Source: Sphingomonas sp. PAMC 26621
GTDB lineage: Bacteria > Pseudomonadota > Alphaproteobacteria > Sphingomonadales > Sphingomonadaceae
DNA length: 61,251 nucleotides
NCBI RefSeq assembly: GCF_000251145.1
Contig: NZ_AIDW01000046.1
Location: 1 to 61,251 of the forward strand
Direction of reading: 5' to 3'
Part shown: one piece after another, positions 18,155-27,260 of the stretch
How the letters are laid out: each line of letters starts with the position of its first letter
How positions within the stretch are numbered: the first letter of the stretch is position 1
Notes under the pieces: model-generated
Seen by the model: only the letters and a program-made list of their open reading frames with translations
Databases searched by the model: none
Told to the model about the DNA's origin: nothing
Position numbers and translations under genes: made by a program

Positions 18155-19099
18155 TTAGAAATCGAAAGGCTGGGCACGCTCTTGGCGCGATACGAGAAAG
18201 GCGTCCGCGACAAGTTGTAGCGGACGCAGATCGACGTCGCTTTGGCCGGCGCGGACGAGCGCAGCGAAGCGGTCATAGAGGCGCGGATATTCGCCAGCGT
18301 CGGCGCCAAGGGCTATCTCGGCGTTATCGATGAAGAGGCGCTTGCCGCCCTCGTTGAGGTGAAGCGTTCCGCCGGTCGTCTCGACCGTGATAGTCCAGCT
18401 TTGTGTGCCCGTTTGGAGGAAATCGAGATCGAGAAGCACCGGCGCGTCGTTGGTCAGGCGCAGCGCGATCTGCGCGGCGATCGGGGACGCGCGATTGGCG
18501 GGGACGAAGATCGTGCCGCTCTCGACGATGAGATCGTGCGGGAGGATCCCGGTCGCGATCGACACAGCGTTGATACCGGGATCGAACACGCCGAAGCCGC
18601 CGGCTGCAAGGATCCACTCCTGTCCGGGATGCCAGACGCGAATGTCTTCGCGCCAGTGGATCGCGACGTGTGTCACGGTGCGCCGTGCGAGCCAGTCGCG
18701 GGCTGCATCCACGCCCGCGGCTTCACGCGAATGCCAGCTGGCAAAGAGGGTCACCCCCCGTTCGGCGGCGAACCTGCGCAACGCAGCGACCTCGCTCACC
18801 GTTGCGCCGGGCGGCTTTTCGATCATCACATGCTTGCCCGCCGCGATCGCCGCGCGGACGATACGATCACGACCATTGGGCGGCGTGCAGATTGACACCG
18901 CGTCGAGCGGGGGCCCGTCGGCGAGCATCGCTTCGATGCTTGCGAAATCAGGATGGTCGTCGAGCGCGGCATGGCGGCTCGCGGCGGCGACGAGGACGAA
19001 GTCGTCGGAAGCGGCGATCGCTGGGAGATGCTGGTCGCGCGCGATCTTGCCTACGCCGACGATACCGAGTCGCCACGGCTCTGCTCGAAGAGGCGTCAT
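18155..19099 (-). CDS. Gfo/Idh/MocA-family aldose 1-dehydrogenase (D-galactose/L-arabinose 1-dehydrogenase type)
   Basis: A 314-residue NAD(P)-dependent oxidoreductase with Rossmann motif GIVGVGKIARDQHLPAI, EKPPGATVSEV (lysine of the Gfo/Idh/MocA EKP motif) and a substrate-binding C-terminal sheet domain. The start and overall length match D-galactose or L-arabinose 1-dehydrogenases, which oxidise the sugar to its lactone. It is divergent from the dehydratase-lactonase-mutarotase genes, which supply the next steps. DgoK and DgoA nearby favour galactose as the main substrate; L-arabinose is also plausible for this enzyme type. Confidence 0.82.
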   Translation of the reverse strand: MTPLRAEPWRLGIVGVGKIARDQHLPAIAASDDFVLVAAASRHAALDDHPDFASIEAMLADGPPLDAVSICTPPNGRDRIVRAAIAAGKHVMIEKPPGATVSEVAALRRFAAERGVTLFASWHSREAAGVDAARDWLARRTVTHVAIHWREDIRVWHPGQEWILAAGGFGVFDPGINAVSIATGILPHDLIVESGTIFVPANRASPIAAQIALRLTNDAPVLLDLDFLQTGTQSWTITVETTGGTLHLNEGGKRLFIDNAEIALGADAGEYPRLYDRFAALVRAGQSDVDLRPLQLVADAFLVSRQERAQPFDF

Positions 19100-19165
19100 C
19101 TTATGAACCGATCTCGCGGGACTCGCTCGGCAGCCGCATTATCTCTCTCCGCGATTTTCTTTTAT

Positions 19166-19177
19166 CCGATAAATCGG
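19166..19177. promoter_or_regulatory. Small inverted repeat in the divergent promoter region
   Basis: CCGAT-AA-ATCGG forms a 5+5 inverted repeat inside the 200-base divergent intergenic region between the aldose dehydrogenase (minus) and the dehydratase (plus). It could be a regulator site for both directions; no matching copy was confirmed elsewhere. Confidence 0.3.
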
Positions 19178-19302
19178 CTTTCTATCGATTGGTCGCTGGG
19201 CTATCAACCGCAAAAGCGTTGCCGCGCGCTCGGCACGCAGGTGTAGCTTGGGGAGGCGAAGATGGTCGGCTATTCAACCGCGCGGCGCGGGAGCGTCGTA
19301 AA

Positions 19303-21093
19303 GTGAGCGACGGAATGGTGAAGTTGCGGTCGCGCGCATGGTTCGACAACACCGCCAATCCCGACATGACCGCGCTCTATATCGAGCGGTATCTTAATTA
19401 CGGGCTTAGCCTGGAAGAGCTCCAGTCGAACCGGCCGATCATCGGCATCGCGCAGTCGGGCTCCGACCTTGTGCCGTGCAACCGCCACCATCTGGTGCTC
19501 GCCGAGCGCGTCCGCGACGGCATTCGCGATGCGGGCGGTATTCCGATCGAATTCCCGACGCATCCGCTGCAGGAGACGGGCAAGCGCCCGACCGCCGGGC
19601 TCGACCGTAACCTCGCCTATCTGACGCTGGTCGAAGTGTTGTTCGGCTATCCGCTCGACGGCGTCGTGCTGACAATCGGGTGCGACAAGACCACGCCTGC
19701 CGCGCTGATGGCGGCGGCGACGGTCAATATTCCTGCGATCGCGCTGTCGGTCGGGCCGATGCTCAATGGCTGGCACAATGGCGAGCGCACCGGATCGGGC
19801 ACGATCGTATGGAAAGCGCGCGAGCTGCTCGCGGCGGGCGAGATCGACTATAAGGGCTTCATCGAGCTCGTCGCTTCGTCGGCGCCTTCGACCGGCTTCT
19901 GCAACACGATGGGCACCGCGACAACGATGAATTCGCTGACCGAGGCGCTGGGCATGTCCTTACCCGGCTCGGCGGCGATCCCGGCGCCGTACCGCGATCG
20001 GCAGCAATGCGCCTGGGAGACCGGGCGGCAGATCGTCGAGATGGTCCATGCGGACTGCAAGCCCAGCGACATCCTCACCCGCGCCGCGTTCCTCAACGCA
20101 ATCAAGGTCAATTCGGCGATCGGCGGATCGACCAACGCGCCGATCCACCTCAACGCAATCGCGCGCCACATCGGCGTCGAGCTGACGCTGGCGGACTGGG
20201 AGGTGGTGGGGTCGGACGTGCCGTTGATCGTCAATCTGCAGCCGGCGGGCCAATATCTCGGCGAGGATTATTATCGCGCCGGCGGCGTGCCCGCTGTCAT
20301 GGGGATGTTGCTCGCCGCGGGCGAGATCGACGGCGAAGCCGTGACCTGCAACGGCAAGAGCGTCGCCGAAAATGTCGGCGGCAAGGCGACTGTGGATGTC
20401 GACGTCATCCGGACGCTTGCCGACCCGCTCATGCCGGCCGCGGGGCTATCGGTGTTCGGCGGCAATCTGTTCGACGGCGCGGTGATGAAGCTCAGCGTCA
20501 TTTCAGAAGAGTTTCGCGACCGCTATCTGCGCAATCCGGCGGACCCCGAGGCGTTCGAAGGCCGCGTCGTCGTATTTGATGGGCCCGAGGATTATCATCA
20601 CCGGATCGACGATCCGACACTGGAGCTAGACCAAAACACTGTGCTGATCATGCGCGGGGCAGGGCCGGTCGGCTATCCCGGCGGCGCCGAGGTCGTCAAC
20701 ATGCGACCCTCCGCCGCGCTGATCCGCGCCGGCGTCCACGCGCTGCCGTGCATCGGAGATGGGCGGCAATCGGGGACGAGCGGATCCCCGTCGATCCTCA
20801 ACGCGTCGCCCGAGGCTGCAGTCGGCGGGGGACTGGCGGTGGCCGAGACCGGTGATCGGATCCGGATCGATCTCAAGACGCGGCGCGTCGATCTGCTTGT
20901 TTCCGAGGCGGAGATGATGCGGCGCCGGAACGCGCTCACGGCCGTCGAACAGACGCTCGCCCCGGCGTCGCAAACCCCGTGGCAGGAAATCCAGCGTGGT
21001 ATCGTCGGCCAGTTCGATACCGGCGCGGTACTCGAGCCGGCGGTCAAATATCAGCGGATCGCGCAGCAGGGACTGCCGCGGGACAGCCATTGA
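19303..21093 (+). CDS. IlvD/Edd-family sugar-acid dehydratase (galactonate/arabinonate/xylonate type)
   Basis: A roughly 596-residue iron-sulfur dehydratase. Cluster-binding cysteines appear in DLVPCNRHH, TIGCDKTTPA and GFCNTMGTA, and the C-terminal lid has the active-site serine region DGRQSGTSGSPSILNASPE (quoted in part). The start is GTG 19303 (MSDGMVKLRSRAWFDN) with GGAG eight bases upstream; ATG 19315 is an alternative. The RSRAWFDN start is shared with pentonate dehydratases of alphaproteobacteria. It converts an aldonic acid to its 2-keto-3-deoxy form. Linkage to DgoK/DgoA suggests D-galactonate, a step that enolase-superfamily DgoD usually performs. Confidence 0.87.
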   Translation: MSDGMVKLRSRAWFDNTANPDMTALYIERYLNYGLSLEELQSNRPIIGIAQSGSDLVPCNRHHLVLAERVRDGIRDAGGIPIEFPTHPLQETGKRPTAGLDRNLAYLTLVEVLFGYPLDGVVLTIGCDKTTPAALMAAATVNIPAIALSVGPMLNGWHNGERTGSGTIVWKARELLAAGEIDYKGFIELVASSAPSTGFCNTMGTATTMNSLTEALGMSLPGSAAIPAPYRDRQQCAWETGRQIVEMVHADCKPSDILTRAAFLNAIKVNSAIGGSTNAPIHLNAIARHIGVELTLADWEVVGSDVPLIVNLQPAGQYLGEDYYRAGGVPAVMGMLLAAGEIDGEAVTCNGKSVAENVGGKATVDVDVIRTLADPLMPAAGLSVFGGNLFDGAVMKLSVISEEFRDRYLRNPADPEAFEGRVVVFDGPEDYHHRIDDPTLELDQNTVLIMRGAGPVGYPGGAEVVNMRPSAALIRAGVHALPCIGDGRQSGTSGSPSILNASPEAAVGGGLAVAETGDRIRIDLKTRRVDLLVSEAEMMRRRNALTAVEQTLAPASQTPWQEIQRGIVGQFDTGAVLEPAVKYQRIAQQGLPRDSH

Positions 21094-21941
21094 TCGCGCC
21101 GCGCGTGATCCCACGCGATCGGCGCGACGTGCTGGGCGAGGGGCTGTTATGGTCGGAGCGCGAACAGGCGGTGTATTGGACCGACATTCTCGGGCGCCGC
21201 GTCAACCGCCTGCGGCTCGCGGACGGCCGCGTCGATAGCTGGGAGATGCCGGGGACGATCGGCTGGATCGTTGAGCGCGAGGACGTGCCCGGTTTCATCG
21301 CGGGGCTGGACCGCCGCATTGTCGCGCTGACACTCGATCCGCTGACGATCGTGCCGCTCGCCGATCCCGATCGAGGCGGCAACCGCATGAACGACGCCAC
21401 GGCCGACCCGGCCGGGCGGCTGTGGGCCGGTACGATGGCGCTCGACGGCGCGCAGCCGACCGGCGCGCTCTACCGGATCGACCAGCAGGGTACCGTGACG
21501 CGGGTCGACGATGGCTATCGTATCGCAAACGGTCCTGCGATCACGCCCGACGGCCGCACGCTCTTCCATACCGACAGCGCGGTGCGCACCGTATACCGCT
21601 TCGTCGTGGATGCCGATGGCGGGCTCGGCCCGCGCGAAACCTTCATCGCGTTCGAGGCGGGCTGGGGTGACCCGGACGGCATGACGCTCGACGCCGAGGG
21701 CGGGCTGTGGATCGCCTGCTGGGGCGCGGGCTGCGTGACGCGCTTCGCCCCCGACGGGCGGCGCGACCGTTCGATCGCGCTGCCCGCGTCGCAGATCACC
21801 AATTGCCTCTTTGCCGGGCCCACGCTCGACCGCATGTTCGTGACTTCGGCATCGGACGGCGTCGACGAGCCACACGGCGGCGCGCTGTTCGAAGTTCATC
21901 CCGGCTGTATCGGCACGCCGACCCAACGCTATCGCGGATAA
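21090..21941 (+). CDS. SMP-30/gluconolactonase-family sugar lactonase
   Basis: A six-bladed propeller lactonase of about 283 residues: LGEGLLWSEREQAVYWTDI (quoted in part; Glu metal ligand), GNRMNDATADPAGRLWAGTM (Asn ligand) and IANGPAITPDGRTLFHTDS (Asn ligand). It hydrolyses sugar lactones to aldonic acids with a divalent metal. The likely start is TTG 21090, overlapping the dehydratase stop as TTGA; GTG 21105 is the alternative. It fits between the aldose dehydrogenase and the dehydratase in the same pathway. Confidence 0.85.
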   Translation: MIAPRVIPRDRRDVLGEGLLWSEREQAVYWTDILGRRVNRLRLADGRVDSWEMPGTIGWIVEREDVPGFIAGLDRRIVALTLDPLTIVPLADPDRGGNRMNDATADPAGRLWAGTMALDGAQPTGALYRIDQQGTVTRVDDGYRIANGPAITPDGRTLFHTDSAVRTVYRFVVDADGGLGPRETFIAFEAGWGDPDGMTLDAEGGLWIACWGAGCVTRFAPDGRRDRSIALPASQITNCLFAGPTLDRMFVTSASDGVDEPHGGALFEVHPGCIGTPTQRYRG

Positions 21942-21958
21942 GATCAGAGGAGAGCAAT

Positions 21959-23107
21959 GTGAAACGACAAAATGGTGCGGCACTGGCCGCGAGCGCGCTG
22001 GCCCTGGTTCTGGCGAGCCCTGCGGTCGCCGGCGAGGCGAAGCAGAGCAGCTTCGGCACGCTGCCCGACGGCCGCCCCGTCGCCGCGGTGACCTTGACCA
22101 ATGCGCACGGCGTATCGGCACGCGTGATCGCGCTTGGCGCCGCGCTGCAGTCGATGATCTTGCCCGATCGCAACGGCAAACCGATCGATGTCGCGGTGGG
22201 GTACGACACGCTCGAGGGTTATGCCACCAAGCCCGAATTCTTCGGGGCGACGGTCGGTCGTGTCGCCAATCGCATCGCCGGCGGCCGTTTCACCTTCGAC
22301 GGCCACACCTATCACACGCCGGTCAATAACGGCCCTAATTCGCTGCACGGCGGAACCAAGGGCTTCGACAAGGTGCTGTGGGAGGTCGTCAACGTGAAGA
22401 GCGGCCCGACCGCTTCGGTGACGTTGTGCTATGTCAGCCCCGATGGCGACATGGGCTATCCCGGCACGCTGACCACCTTCGCCACTTACGCGCTCGACGA
22501 GCGCAATCAGCTGACGATCGAATATCGCGCCACCACCGACAAGCCGACGCTCGTCAACATTTCGAACCACAGCTATTGGAACATGGCCGGCGCGGGCTCG
22601 CCCGGCGGCGCGATGGGGCATCTCGTCACGATCCCGGCCGAGCGCTACACGCCGACCGACGCGACGTCGATCCCGACCGGCGCCCTGCCGAGCGTGGCGG
22701 GCACGGTGTTCGACTTTCGCACGCCGCATCCGGTCGGCACGCGCGTGCGCGACGGGCGCGATCCGCAGATCGTCTATGGTCGCGGCTATGATCACAATTG
22801 GGTGATCGGCACCGCCGTCACGGCGCAACCGCATCTAATGGCCAAGGTGACCGAGCCGCAGTCGGGCCTCGGCTTCGAACTGTGGTCGAACCAGCCGGGG
22901 TTGCAATTCTATTCGGGCAATTTCTTCGACGGCACCGTGGTCGGCAAGGGCGGGCAGATCTATCGCATGGGCGATGCGATCGTGATGGAGCCGCAGCTCT
23001 TCCCCGACGCGCCCAACCAGCCGAAATTCCCGTCGGCACGGCTGGATCCCGGCCAGACCTATCGCAACGTCATCATCTACAAATTCACCCTCGATGCGAA
23101 ACGCTGA
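21959..23107 (+). CDS. Secreted aldose 1-epimerase (galactose mutarotase)
   Basis: A 382-residue galactose-mutarotase-fold protein with a signal peptide (about residues 1-25, SPAVAG). Catalytic region residues include NISNHSYWNMAG (the active-site His), YDHNWVI, and EPQLFPDAPN (catalytic Glu). The start is GTG 21959 preceded by AGAGGAGAG. It interconverts sugar anomers, here in the periplasm, providing the anomer used by the dehydrogenase or transporter. It follows the lactonase by 17 bases. Confidence 0.88.
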   Translation: MKRQNGAALAASALALVLASPAVAGEAKQSSFGTLPDGRPVAAVTLTNAHGVSARVIALGAALQSMILPDRNGKPIDVAVGYDTLEGYATKPEFFGATVGRVANRIAGGRFTFDGHTYHTPVNNGPNSLHGGTKGFDKVLWEVVNVKSGPTASVTLCYVSPDGDMGYPGTLTTFATYALDERNQLTIEYRATTDKPTLVNISNHSYWNMAGAGSPGGAMGHLVTIPAERYTPTDATSIPTGALPSVAGTVFDFRTPHPVGTRVRDGRDPQIVYGRGYDHNWVIGTAVTAQPHLMAKVTEPQSGLGFELWSNQPGLQFYSGNFFDGTVVGKGGQIYRMGDAIVMEPQLFPDAPNQPKFPSARLDPGQTYRNVIIYKFTLDAKR

Positions 23108-23123
23108 GGTGCGGGAGGCTATC

Positions 23124-24260
23124 ATGACGAGATTCACCGTACTCCTGTTCGGCACGGCGGCGATCGTCGCCGCGGCGAGCGCCCCCGCGGAGGCGCGCGA
23201 GCGCTGGACGCCCCAGCAGGCCAACGGCTGGTACGCCAAGCAGCCCTGGCTGGTCGGCTCCAACTACACCCCCGCCTCGGCGATCAACCAGCTCGAAATG
23301 TGGCAGGCCGCCACCTGGGACCCGAAGCGGATCGATGCCGAACTGGCCCTGGCGCAGGGCATCGGCATGAACACGATGCGCGTGTTCCTGCACGATCAAT
23401 TGTGGGAGCAGGACCCGGAGGGCTTCAAGCGCCGCATCGAACAATTCCTGACGATCGCCGCGCGGCACAAAATCAAGCCGCTGTTCGTTTTGTTCGACAG
23501 CTGCTGGGATCCCAATCCGGTGCTGGGTCCGCAACATCCGCCGATCCCGGGCGTGCACAATTCGGGTTGGGTCCAGTCGCCGGGCCTGCCAGGGCTGCGC
23601 GACCCGGCGCGCTACCCAAAATATCGCGCTTATGTCACGGGCGTAATCGGCGCGTTCGCCAAGGACGACCGCATCCTCGGCTGGGACCTGTGGAACGAGC
23701 CCGACAATCCCGCCGATCAATATAAAGGCCAGGAGGGCAAGGAGCCGCTGGTGCGCCACCTGCTGGCGCAAGTGTTCGACTGGGCGCGCGCTGCGGAACC
23801 GATCCAGCCCGTAACGAGCGGGGTATGGTGGCACGACGACTGGTCGCCGGGTGCCAAGCTGACCGCGATGGAGAAGCTCCAGCTCGAACAGTCGGACGTC
23901 ATCACCTTTCACGACTATGGCTGGCCCGAGCAGTTCGAAGGCCGCGTGAAGCAGCTCAAACTTTACGGTCGCCCGGTGCTGTGTACCGAGTTCATGGCGC
24001 GCGGCAACGGATCGACCTTCGACGGATCGCTGCCGATCGGCAAGCGCTACAATGTCGCGATGATCAACTGGGGCTTCGTCGATGGCAAGACACAGACGCG
24101 CCTTCCGTGGGACAGCTGGAAGAAGCCCTATACGATGGATGAGCCGACCTTGTGGTTCCATGAGGTGTTTCACGCCAATGGAACGCCGTATCGCCCGGCC
24201 GAAACCGCCTTGATCCGGCGCCTTGCGACCGCGTCGAAGACGGTCGTGCCGCCTCAATAA
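23124..24260 (+). CDS. Secreted GH5-like (cellulase-family) glycoside hydrolase
   Basis: A 378-residue exported TIM-barrel glycosidase with signal peptide (about residues 1-22). The acid/base appears in LGWDLWNEPDNP and the nucleophile in PVLCTEFMARG, the usual beta-4 and beta-7 positions of clan GH-A. Start ATG 23124 has GGGAGG at good spacing. The substrate is unknown: related proteins are annotated as cellulase-family or 1,4-beta-xylanase. Genomic context suggests cleavage of a galactose- or arabinose-containing plant glycan. Confidence 0.8.
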   Translation: MTRFTVLLFGTAAIVAAASAPAEARERWTPQQANGWYAKQPWLVGSNYTPASAINQLEMWQAATWDPKRIDAELALAQGIGMNTMRVFLHDQLWEQDPEGFKRRIEQFLTIAARHKIKPLFVLFDSCWDPNPVLGPQHPPIPGVHNSGWVQSPGLPGLRDPARYPKYRAYVTGVIGAFAKDDRILGWDLWNEPDNPADQYKGQEGKEPLVRHLLAQVFDWARAAEPIQPVTSGVWWHDDWSPGAKLTAMEKLQLEQSDVITFHDYGWPEQFEGRVKQLKLYGRPVLCTEFMARGNGSTFDGSLPIGKRYNVAMINWGFVDGKTQTRLPWDSWKKPYTMDEPTLWFHEVFHANGTPYRPAETALIRRLATASKTVVPPQ

Positions 24261-24268
24261 GCGCAAGT

Positions 24269-24298
24269 CAGCGGACGTCTTGAAAACGGCGTCCGCTG
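24269..24298 (+). terminator. Hairpin between hydrolase and receptor genes
   Basis: A perfect 9-bp stem (CAGCGGACG / CGTCCGCTG) with a 12-base loop starts eight bases after the hydrolase stop. There is no U-tract, so it is a terminator-like or mRNA-protecting hairpin rather than a proven terminator. Confidence 0.4.
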
Positions 24299-24338
24299 CA
24301 CCGCCAACTATTGCCGTGGTCTGACAAATATGACTTGT

Positions 24339-24361
24339 CCTATCGAAGCCGTTTCGATAGG
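24339..24361. promoter_or_regulatory. Inverted repeat upstream of TonB receptor
   Basis: CCTATCGAA and TTCGATAGG form perfect 9-bp arms separated by GCCGT. The repeat sits 53 bases before the receptor ATG. Size and position suit a repressor operator or a 5'-leader hairpin. The DgoR-like regulator encoded downstream is one candidate binder. Confidence 0.45.
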
Positions 24362-24413
24362 CACAGGCCTCAGCCGAATGGAAAAGTCGGCGAGTCCTTC
24401 AGGAGGGGTAGAA

Positions 24414-27248
24414 ATGATTTCGAAAATCGTGGTACTTTCGTCTGTTTCCTTGTTCGCCCTGATTCCCGCGGCACCCGCTTTCGCTCAAGAGCAAGCACCG
24501 GCGCCATCTCAAGCCGCTGCGCAGGAAGATAGCGCCGCCAGCGACATCGTCGTAACCGGAATCCGCGCCTCGCTCGCCAAGGCGGCTGACATCAAGCGCG
24601 ATTCCTACAACGTCGTCGATTCGATCGTCGCCGACGACATCGGCAAGCTGCCCGATCGCACCGTCGCCGCCGCGCTCCAGCGCGTCCCTGGCGTGCAGGT
24701 CACGGTCGGCGACAATAATGAAATCGTTAACCCGATCATCCGGGGTCTGCCCGACATCCTGACCACGCTCGACGGGCGCGAGATTTTCACCGGGACGGGT
24801 CGCGGTTTCAGCTATCAGGATCTGCCGGCGGAGGCGTTGGCGGGTGCCGACGTCTATAAGTCGAATTCGGCCGAACTAATCGAAGGCGGCGTCGCCGGCG
24901 TCATCAATCTGCGCCTGCACAAGCCGTTCGACTTTAAGGGCTTCACGCTCGCCGGCAATGCGCGCGCGGTGTATAGCGGCAATGCGCAGGAGGTTAATCC
25001 GGTACTCGGCTTGCTCGTTTCGGACCGCTTCGAAACCGGACTCGGCGAGATGGGCCTGCTGGCCGACGTGTCCTATTCACACAACGTGTTCGACCGCCCG
25101 GTTGCCTTCAATTGCGATTTCCGCAGCGGCACGCAGGGCCCTTCAGGAGCCGCCGGCGTCATCGCGCCGACGTGCGTTGGCGGCGTTGAGCAGCAGGGCA
25201 CGTACGAGCGCAAGCAAGCCAACGTAGCCTATCAGTGGAAGGCCGCGCCGGGCCTTGAGATCTATGCCAACGGCCTATACACGCGCTACAGCAACAAGTC
25301 GGCAAGTTATTTTCAGATCGACGATGTGTTCAGCGGCACCTCCTTCAGTAATGTACAAAAGACGAACGAGTGCAAGAATTATGCTGTCAACAGCGCGGGT
25401 TTCTATGATCCCGCCGGCACGGTTCAGAACCTATGCACCGCCAGTTCGTTTACTTCGACCGGGCACGGCGGCTTCACCAGCACGCAAGCGCATTACGATC
25501 GAACCTCGGTGTATATTATCTCAGGCGGCGCCAAGTATACGTCGGGCAATCTGAGCCTAAACGGCGACGTTTCGTACCAGCATTCGCAGGTGCGCAACCA
25601 GAACTTCATTCTCGACATCTTTAAATCGGGCAACGGCATCACCACCGACGTGGCGACCAACGTCAACGGCGGCACCGTCTACACCGACACGGTCAACGGC
25701 CTGGGCGACCCGACGAATTTTGCGCTGTCGCCGCTGAACCAGGACAACATCCGCGATCGCGGCAAGGAGTTTGCCGCAAAGATCGACGGAACCTATCGGG
25801 TCGGCAGCATCCTGGACAATATTCAGTTCGGGGCGCGCTATGCCGATCACAGCGCGACGCATCAGCAATCGCTCGGCGGCGTGTGCCCCGTCGGCGTGTG
25901 TGGGACGCTCATTGCGAACGTACCGTTCCTTGATTCAAACTTCCTCGTCCACGCGCTGGGTACGCCGACGATCAACAATGGCTTCGGCATCATCGTTCCG
26001 AACCAGGACGAACTGCGTGACCCTGCCGTTCAAGACAAACTGCGGGCGCTTTATGGGCTCAATGCCGGCTTCCCCAATTTCACGCCAGATCGCTCCTTCT
26101 CTGCGTCCGAAAAGACTTATTCGGCCTATCTCCAGGCCGCTTACAAGGTCCCGATCGGCGGACCGATCACGCTTGATGGCCAGATCGGTGGGCGATACAC
26201 GCGGACCGAACGTCAAATCGCGGGTGCGTCGTTCGTGACCCCGGCGTCGACGACGGCGGTGCCCAACCCGGTGCCCGTTTTGACGCCGTTCGGTGCGAGC
26301 ACCACCGACAACGACTTCCTGCCGAGCGCGAGCGCGCGATTGCGGTTCGGCGGTGGCCTGCAGGCGCGCGCCACCTACTCGCGCGCGATTGCACGGCCGA
26401 GCTTCGGCGATCTCAACCCCGGGCTGAGCTATCTGATCTCGACCAACAGCCTGATCCTGCCGGCCGGGTCGGGCGGCAATCCGGATCTGCGACCGCAAAA
26501 GTCGGACAGCTACGACGCCACGCTCGAATATTACTTCTCGCACAATGGCTTCGTTGCCATTGGTGGCTATTACAAGGACATCAAGGACCGCGTGATCAGC
26601 CAGAGCCAGGTCGAGATGATTAACGGATTCAACTATAACATTACCCGCCCGCGCAACGTTGGCGCCGTGACGCTCAAGGGGATCGAGGTCAGCGCGCAGA
26701 CCTTCTTCGATTTTCTACCCGGCGCGCTGAACGGCTTCGGGGTCTTCGGCAACTTCACGCTCGCGGACAGCAAGGTTAAGACCGTCGGCGATCCGCTGTT
26801 CGGCCAGAACATACAGGGCGTATCGAAGTACAATTACAACATTGGTGGACTGTATGATAAGAAGGGCCTGACCGGCCGGGTCGTCTATACTTATCGAGGG
26901 AGCTATTATGACGAGAATTACGGCGGAACCAACGTCCGCCCGGTCGGCCAGTCACTGATCCTCAATCAGGTGCGTCCGAACGGCCGTCTCGATGCCAGCA
27001 TCGGGTTCGAGTTTCGCAAAGGCGTCACGCTGTCGATCGATGGCACCAACCTGACCCGCGCCAAATATCGCAGCTATTATGGCGATTCGAACCTGCCGCG
27101 CGATTATCGCTACGACGATTCTCCTACTCGCTGGGCGTCGCAGTACGTTTCTGAGGTCGCTTCACGATGTCCCTGTCATCCGGTCGATGTGGATAGACCC
27201 GATGCCCCTTCGTCGCGGAGGTGGTCAAGAGCGGTTCCGTTTTTCTAG
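24414..27248 (+). CDS. TonB-dependent receptor with frameshifted C-terminus
   Basis: A sugar-type TonB-dependent outer-membrane receptor. Start ATG 24414 has AGGAGG. It has a signal peptide ending AFAQE, a TonB-box-like SDIVVTGIRAS, plug domain motifs (SIVADDIGKLPD, VPGVQVTVGDNNEIVNPIIRG in part) and a long barrel. The annotated frame ends in 40-odd Arg/Pro/Ser residues unlike a barrel. In the next phase the bases after RYDDS read SYSLGVAVRF and stop at 27152-27154, exactly the expected terminal strand with its final Phe. One missing base near 27121 explains this. With it restored the protein would be 913 residues. Without it, assembly by the BAM complex would be compromised. Confidence 0.88.
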   Translation: MISKIVVLSSVSLFALIPAAPAFAQEQAPAPSQAAAQEDSAASDIVVTGIRASLAKAADIKRDSYNVVDSIVADDIGKLPDRTVAAALQRVPGVQVTVGDNNEIVNPIIRGLPDILTTLDGREIFTGTGRGFSYQDLPAEALAGADVYKSNSAELIEGGVAGVINLRLHKPFDFKGFTLAGNARAVYSGNAQEVNPVLGLLVSDRFETGLGEMGLLADVSYSHNVFDRPVAFNCDFRSGTQGPSGAAGVIAPTCVGGVEQQGTYERKQANVAYQWKAAPGLEIYANGLYTRYSNKSASYFQIDDVFSGTSFSNVQKTNECKNYAVNSAGFYDPAGTVQNLCTASSFTSTGHGGFTSTQAHYDRTSVYIISGGAKYTSGNLSLNGDVSYQHSQVRNQNFILDIFKSGNGITTDVATNVNGGTVYTDTVNGLGDPTNFALSPLNQDNIRDRGKEFAAKIDGTYRVGSILDNIQFGARYADHSATHQQSLGGVCPVGVCGTLIANVPFLDSNFLVHALGTPTINNGFGIIVPNQDELRDPAVQDKLRALYGLNAGFPNFTPDRSFSASEKTYSAYLQAAYKVPIGGPITLDGQIGGRYTRTERQIAGASFVTPASTTAVPNPVPVLTPFGASTTDNDFLPSASARLRFGGGLQARATYSRAIARPSFGDLNPGLSYLISTNSLILPAGSGGNPDLRPQKSDSYDATLEYYFSHNGFVAIGGYYKDIKDRVISQSQVEMINGFNYNITRPRNVGAVTLKGIEVSAQTFFDFLPGALNGFGVFGNFTLADSKVKTVGDPLFGQNIQGVSKYNYNIGGLYDKKGLTGRVVYTYRGSYYDENYGGTNVRPVGQSLILNQVRPNGRLDASIGFEFRKGVTLSIDGTNLTRAKYRSYYGDSNLPRDYRYDDSPTRWASQYVSEVASRCPCHPVDVDRPDAPSSRRWSRAVPFF

Positions 27249-27260
27249 GTTACCTGCCGT

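Noticed and set aside
18670..19302. Upstream extension of the dehydratase frame
   Set aside because: It lies antisense to the aldose dehydrogenase and has unnatural Arg/Ser composition; GTG 19303 has a ribosome-binding site and matches family N-termini.
17036..24260. Interpreting the module as an L-arabinose-only oxidative pathway
   Set aside because: KDA dehydratase and alpha-ketoglutarate semialdehyde dehydrogenase genes are missing, whereas DgoK, DgoA and a DgoR-like regulator are present, favouring galactose.
23085..24266. 393-codon minus-strand frame opposite the GH5-like hydrolase
   Set aside because: No motif or start signal; the plus strand has signal peptide and both catalytic acids.
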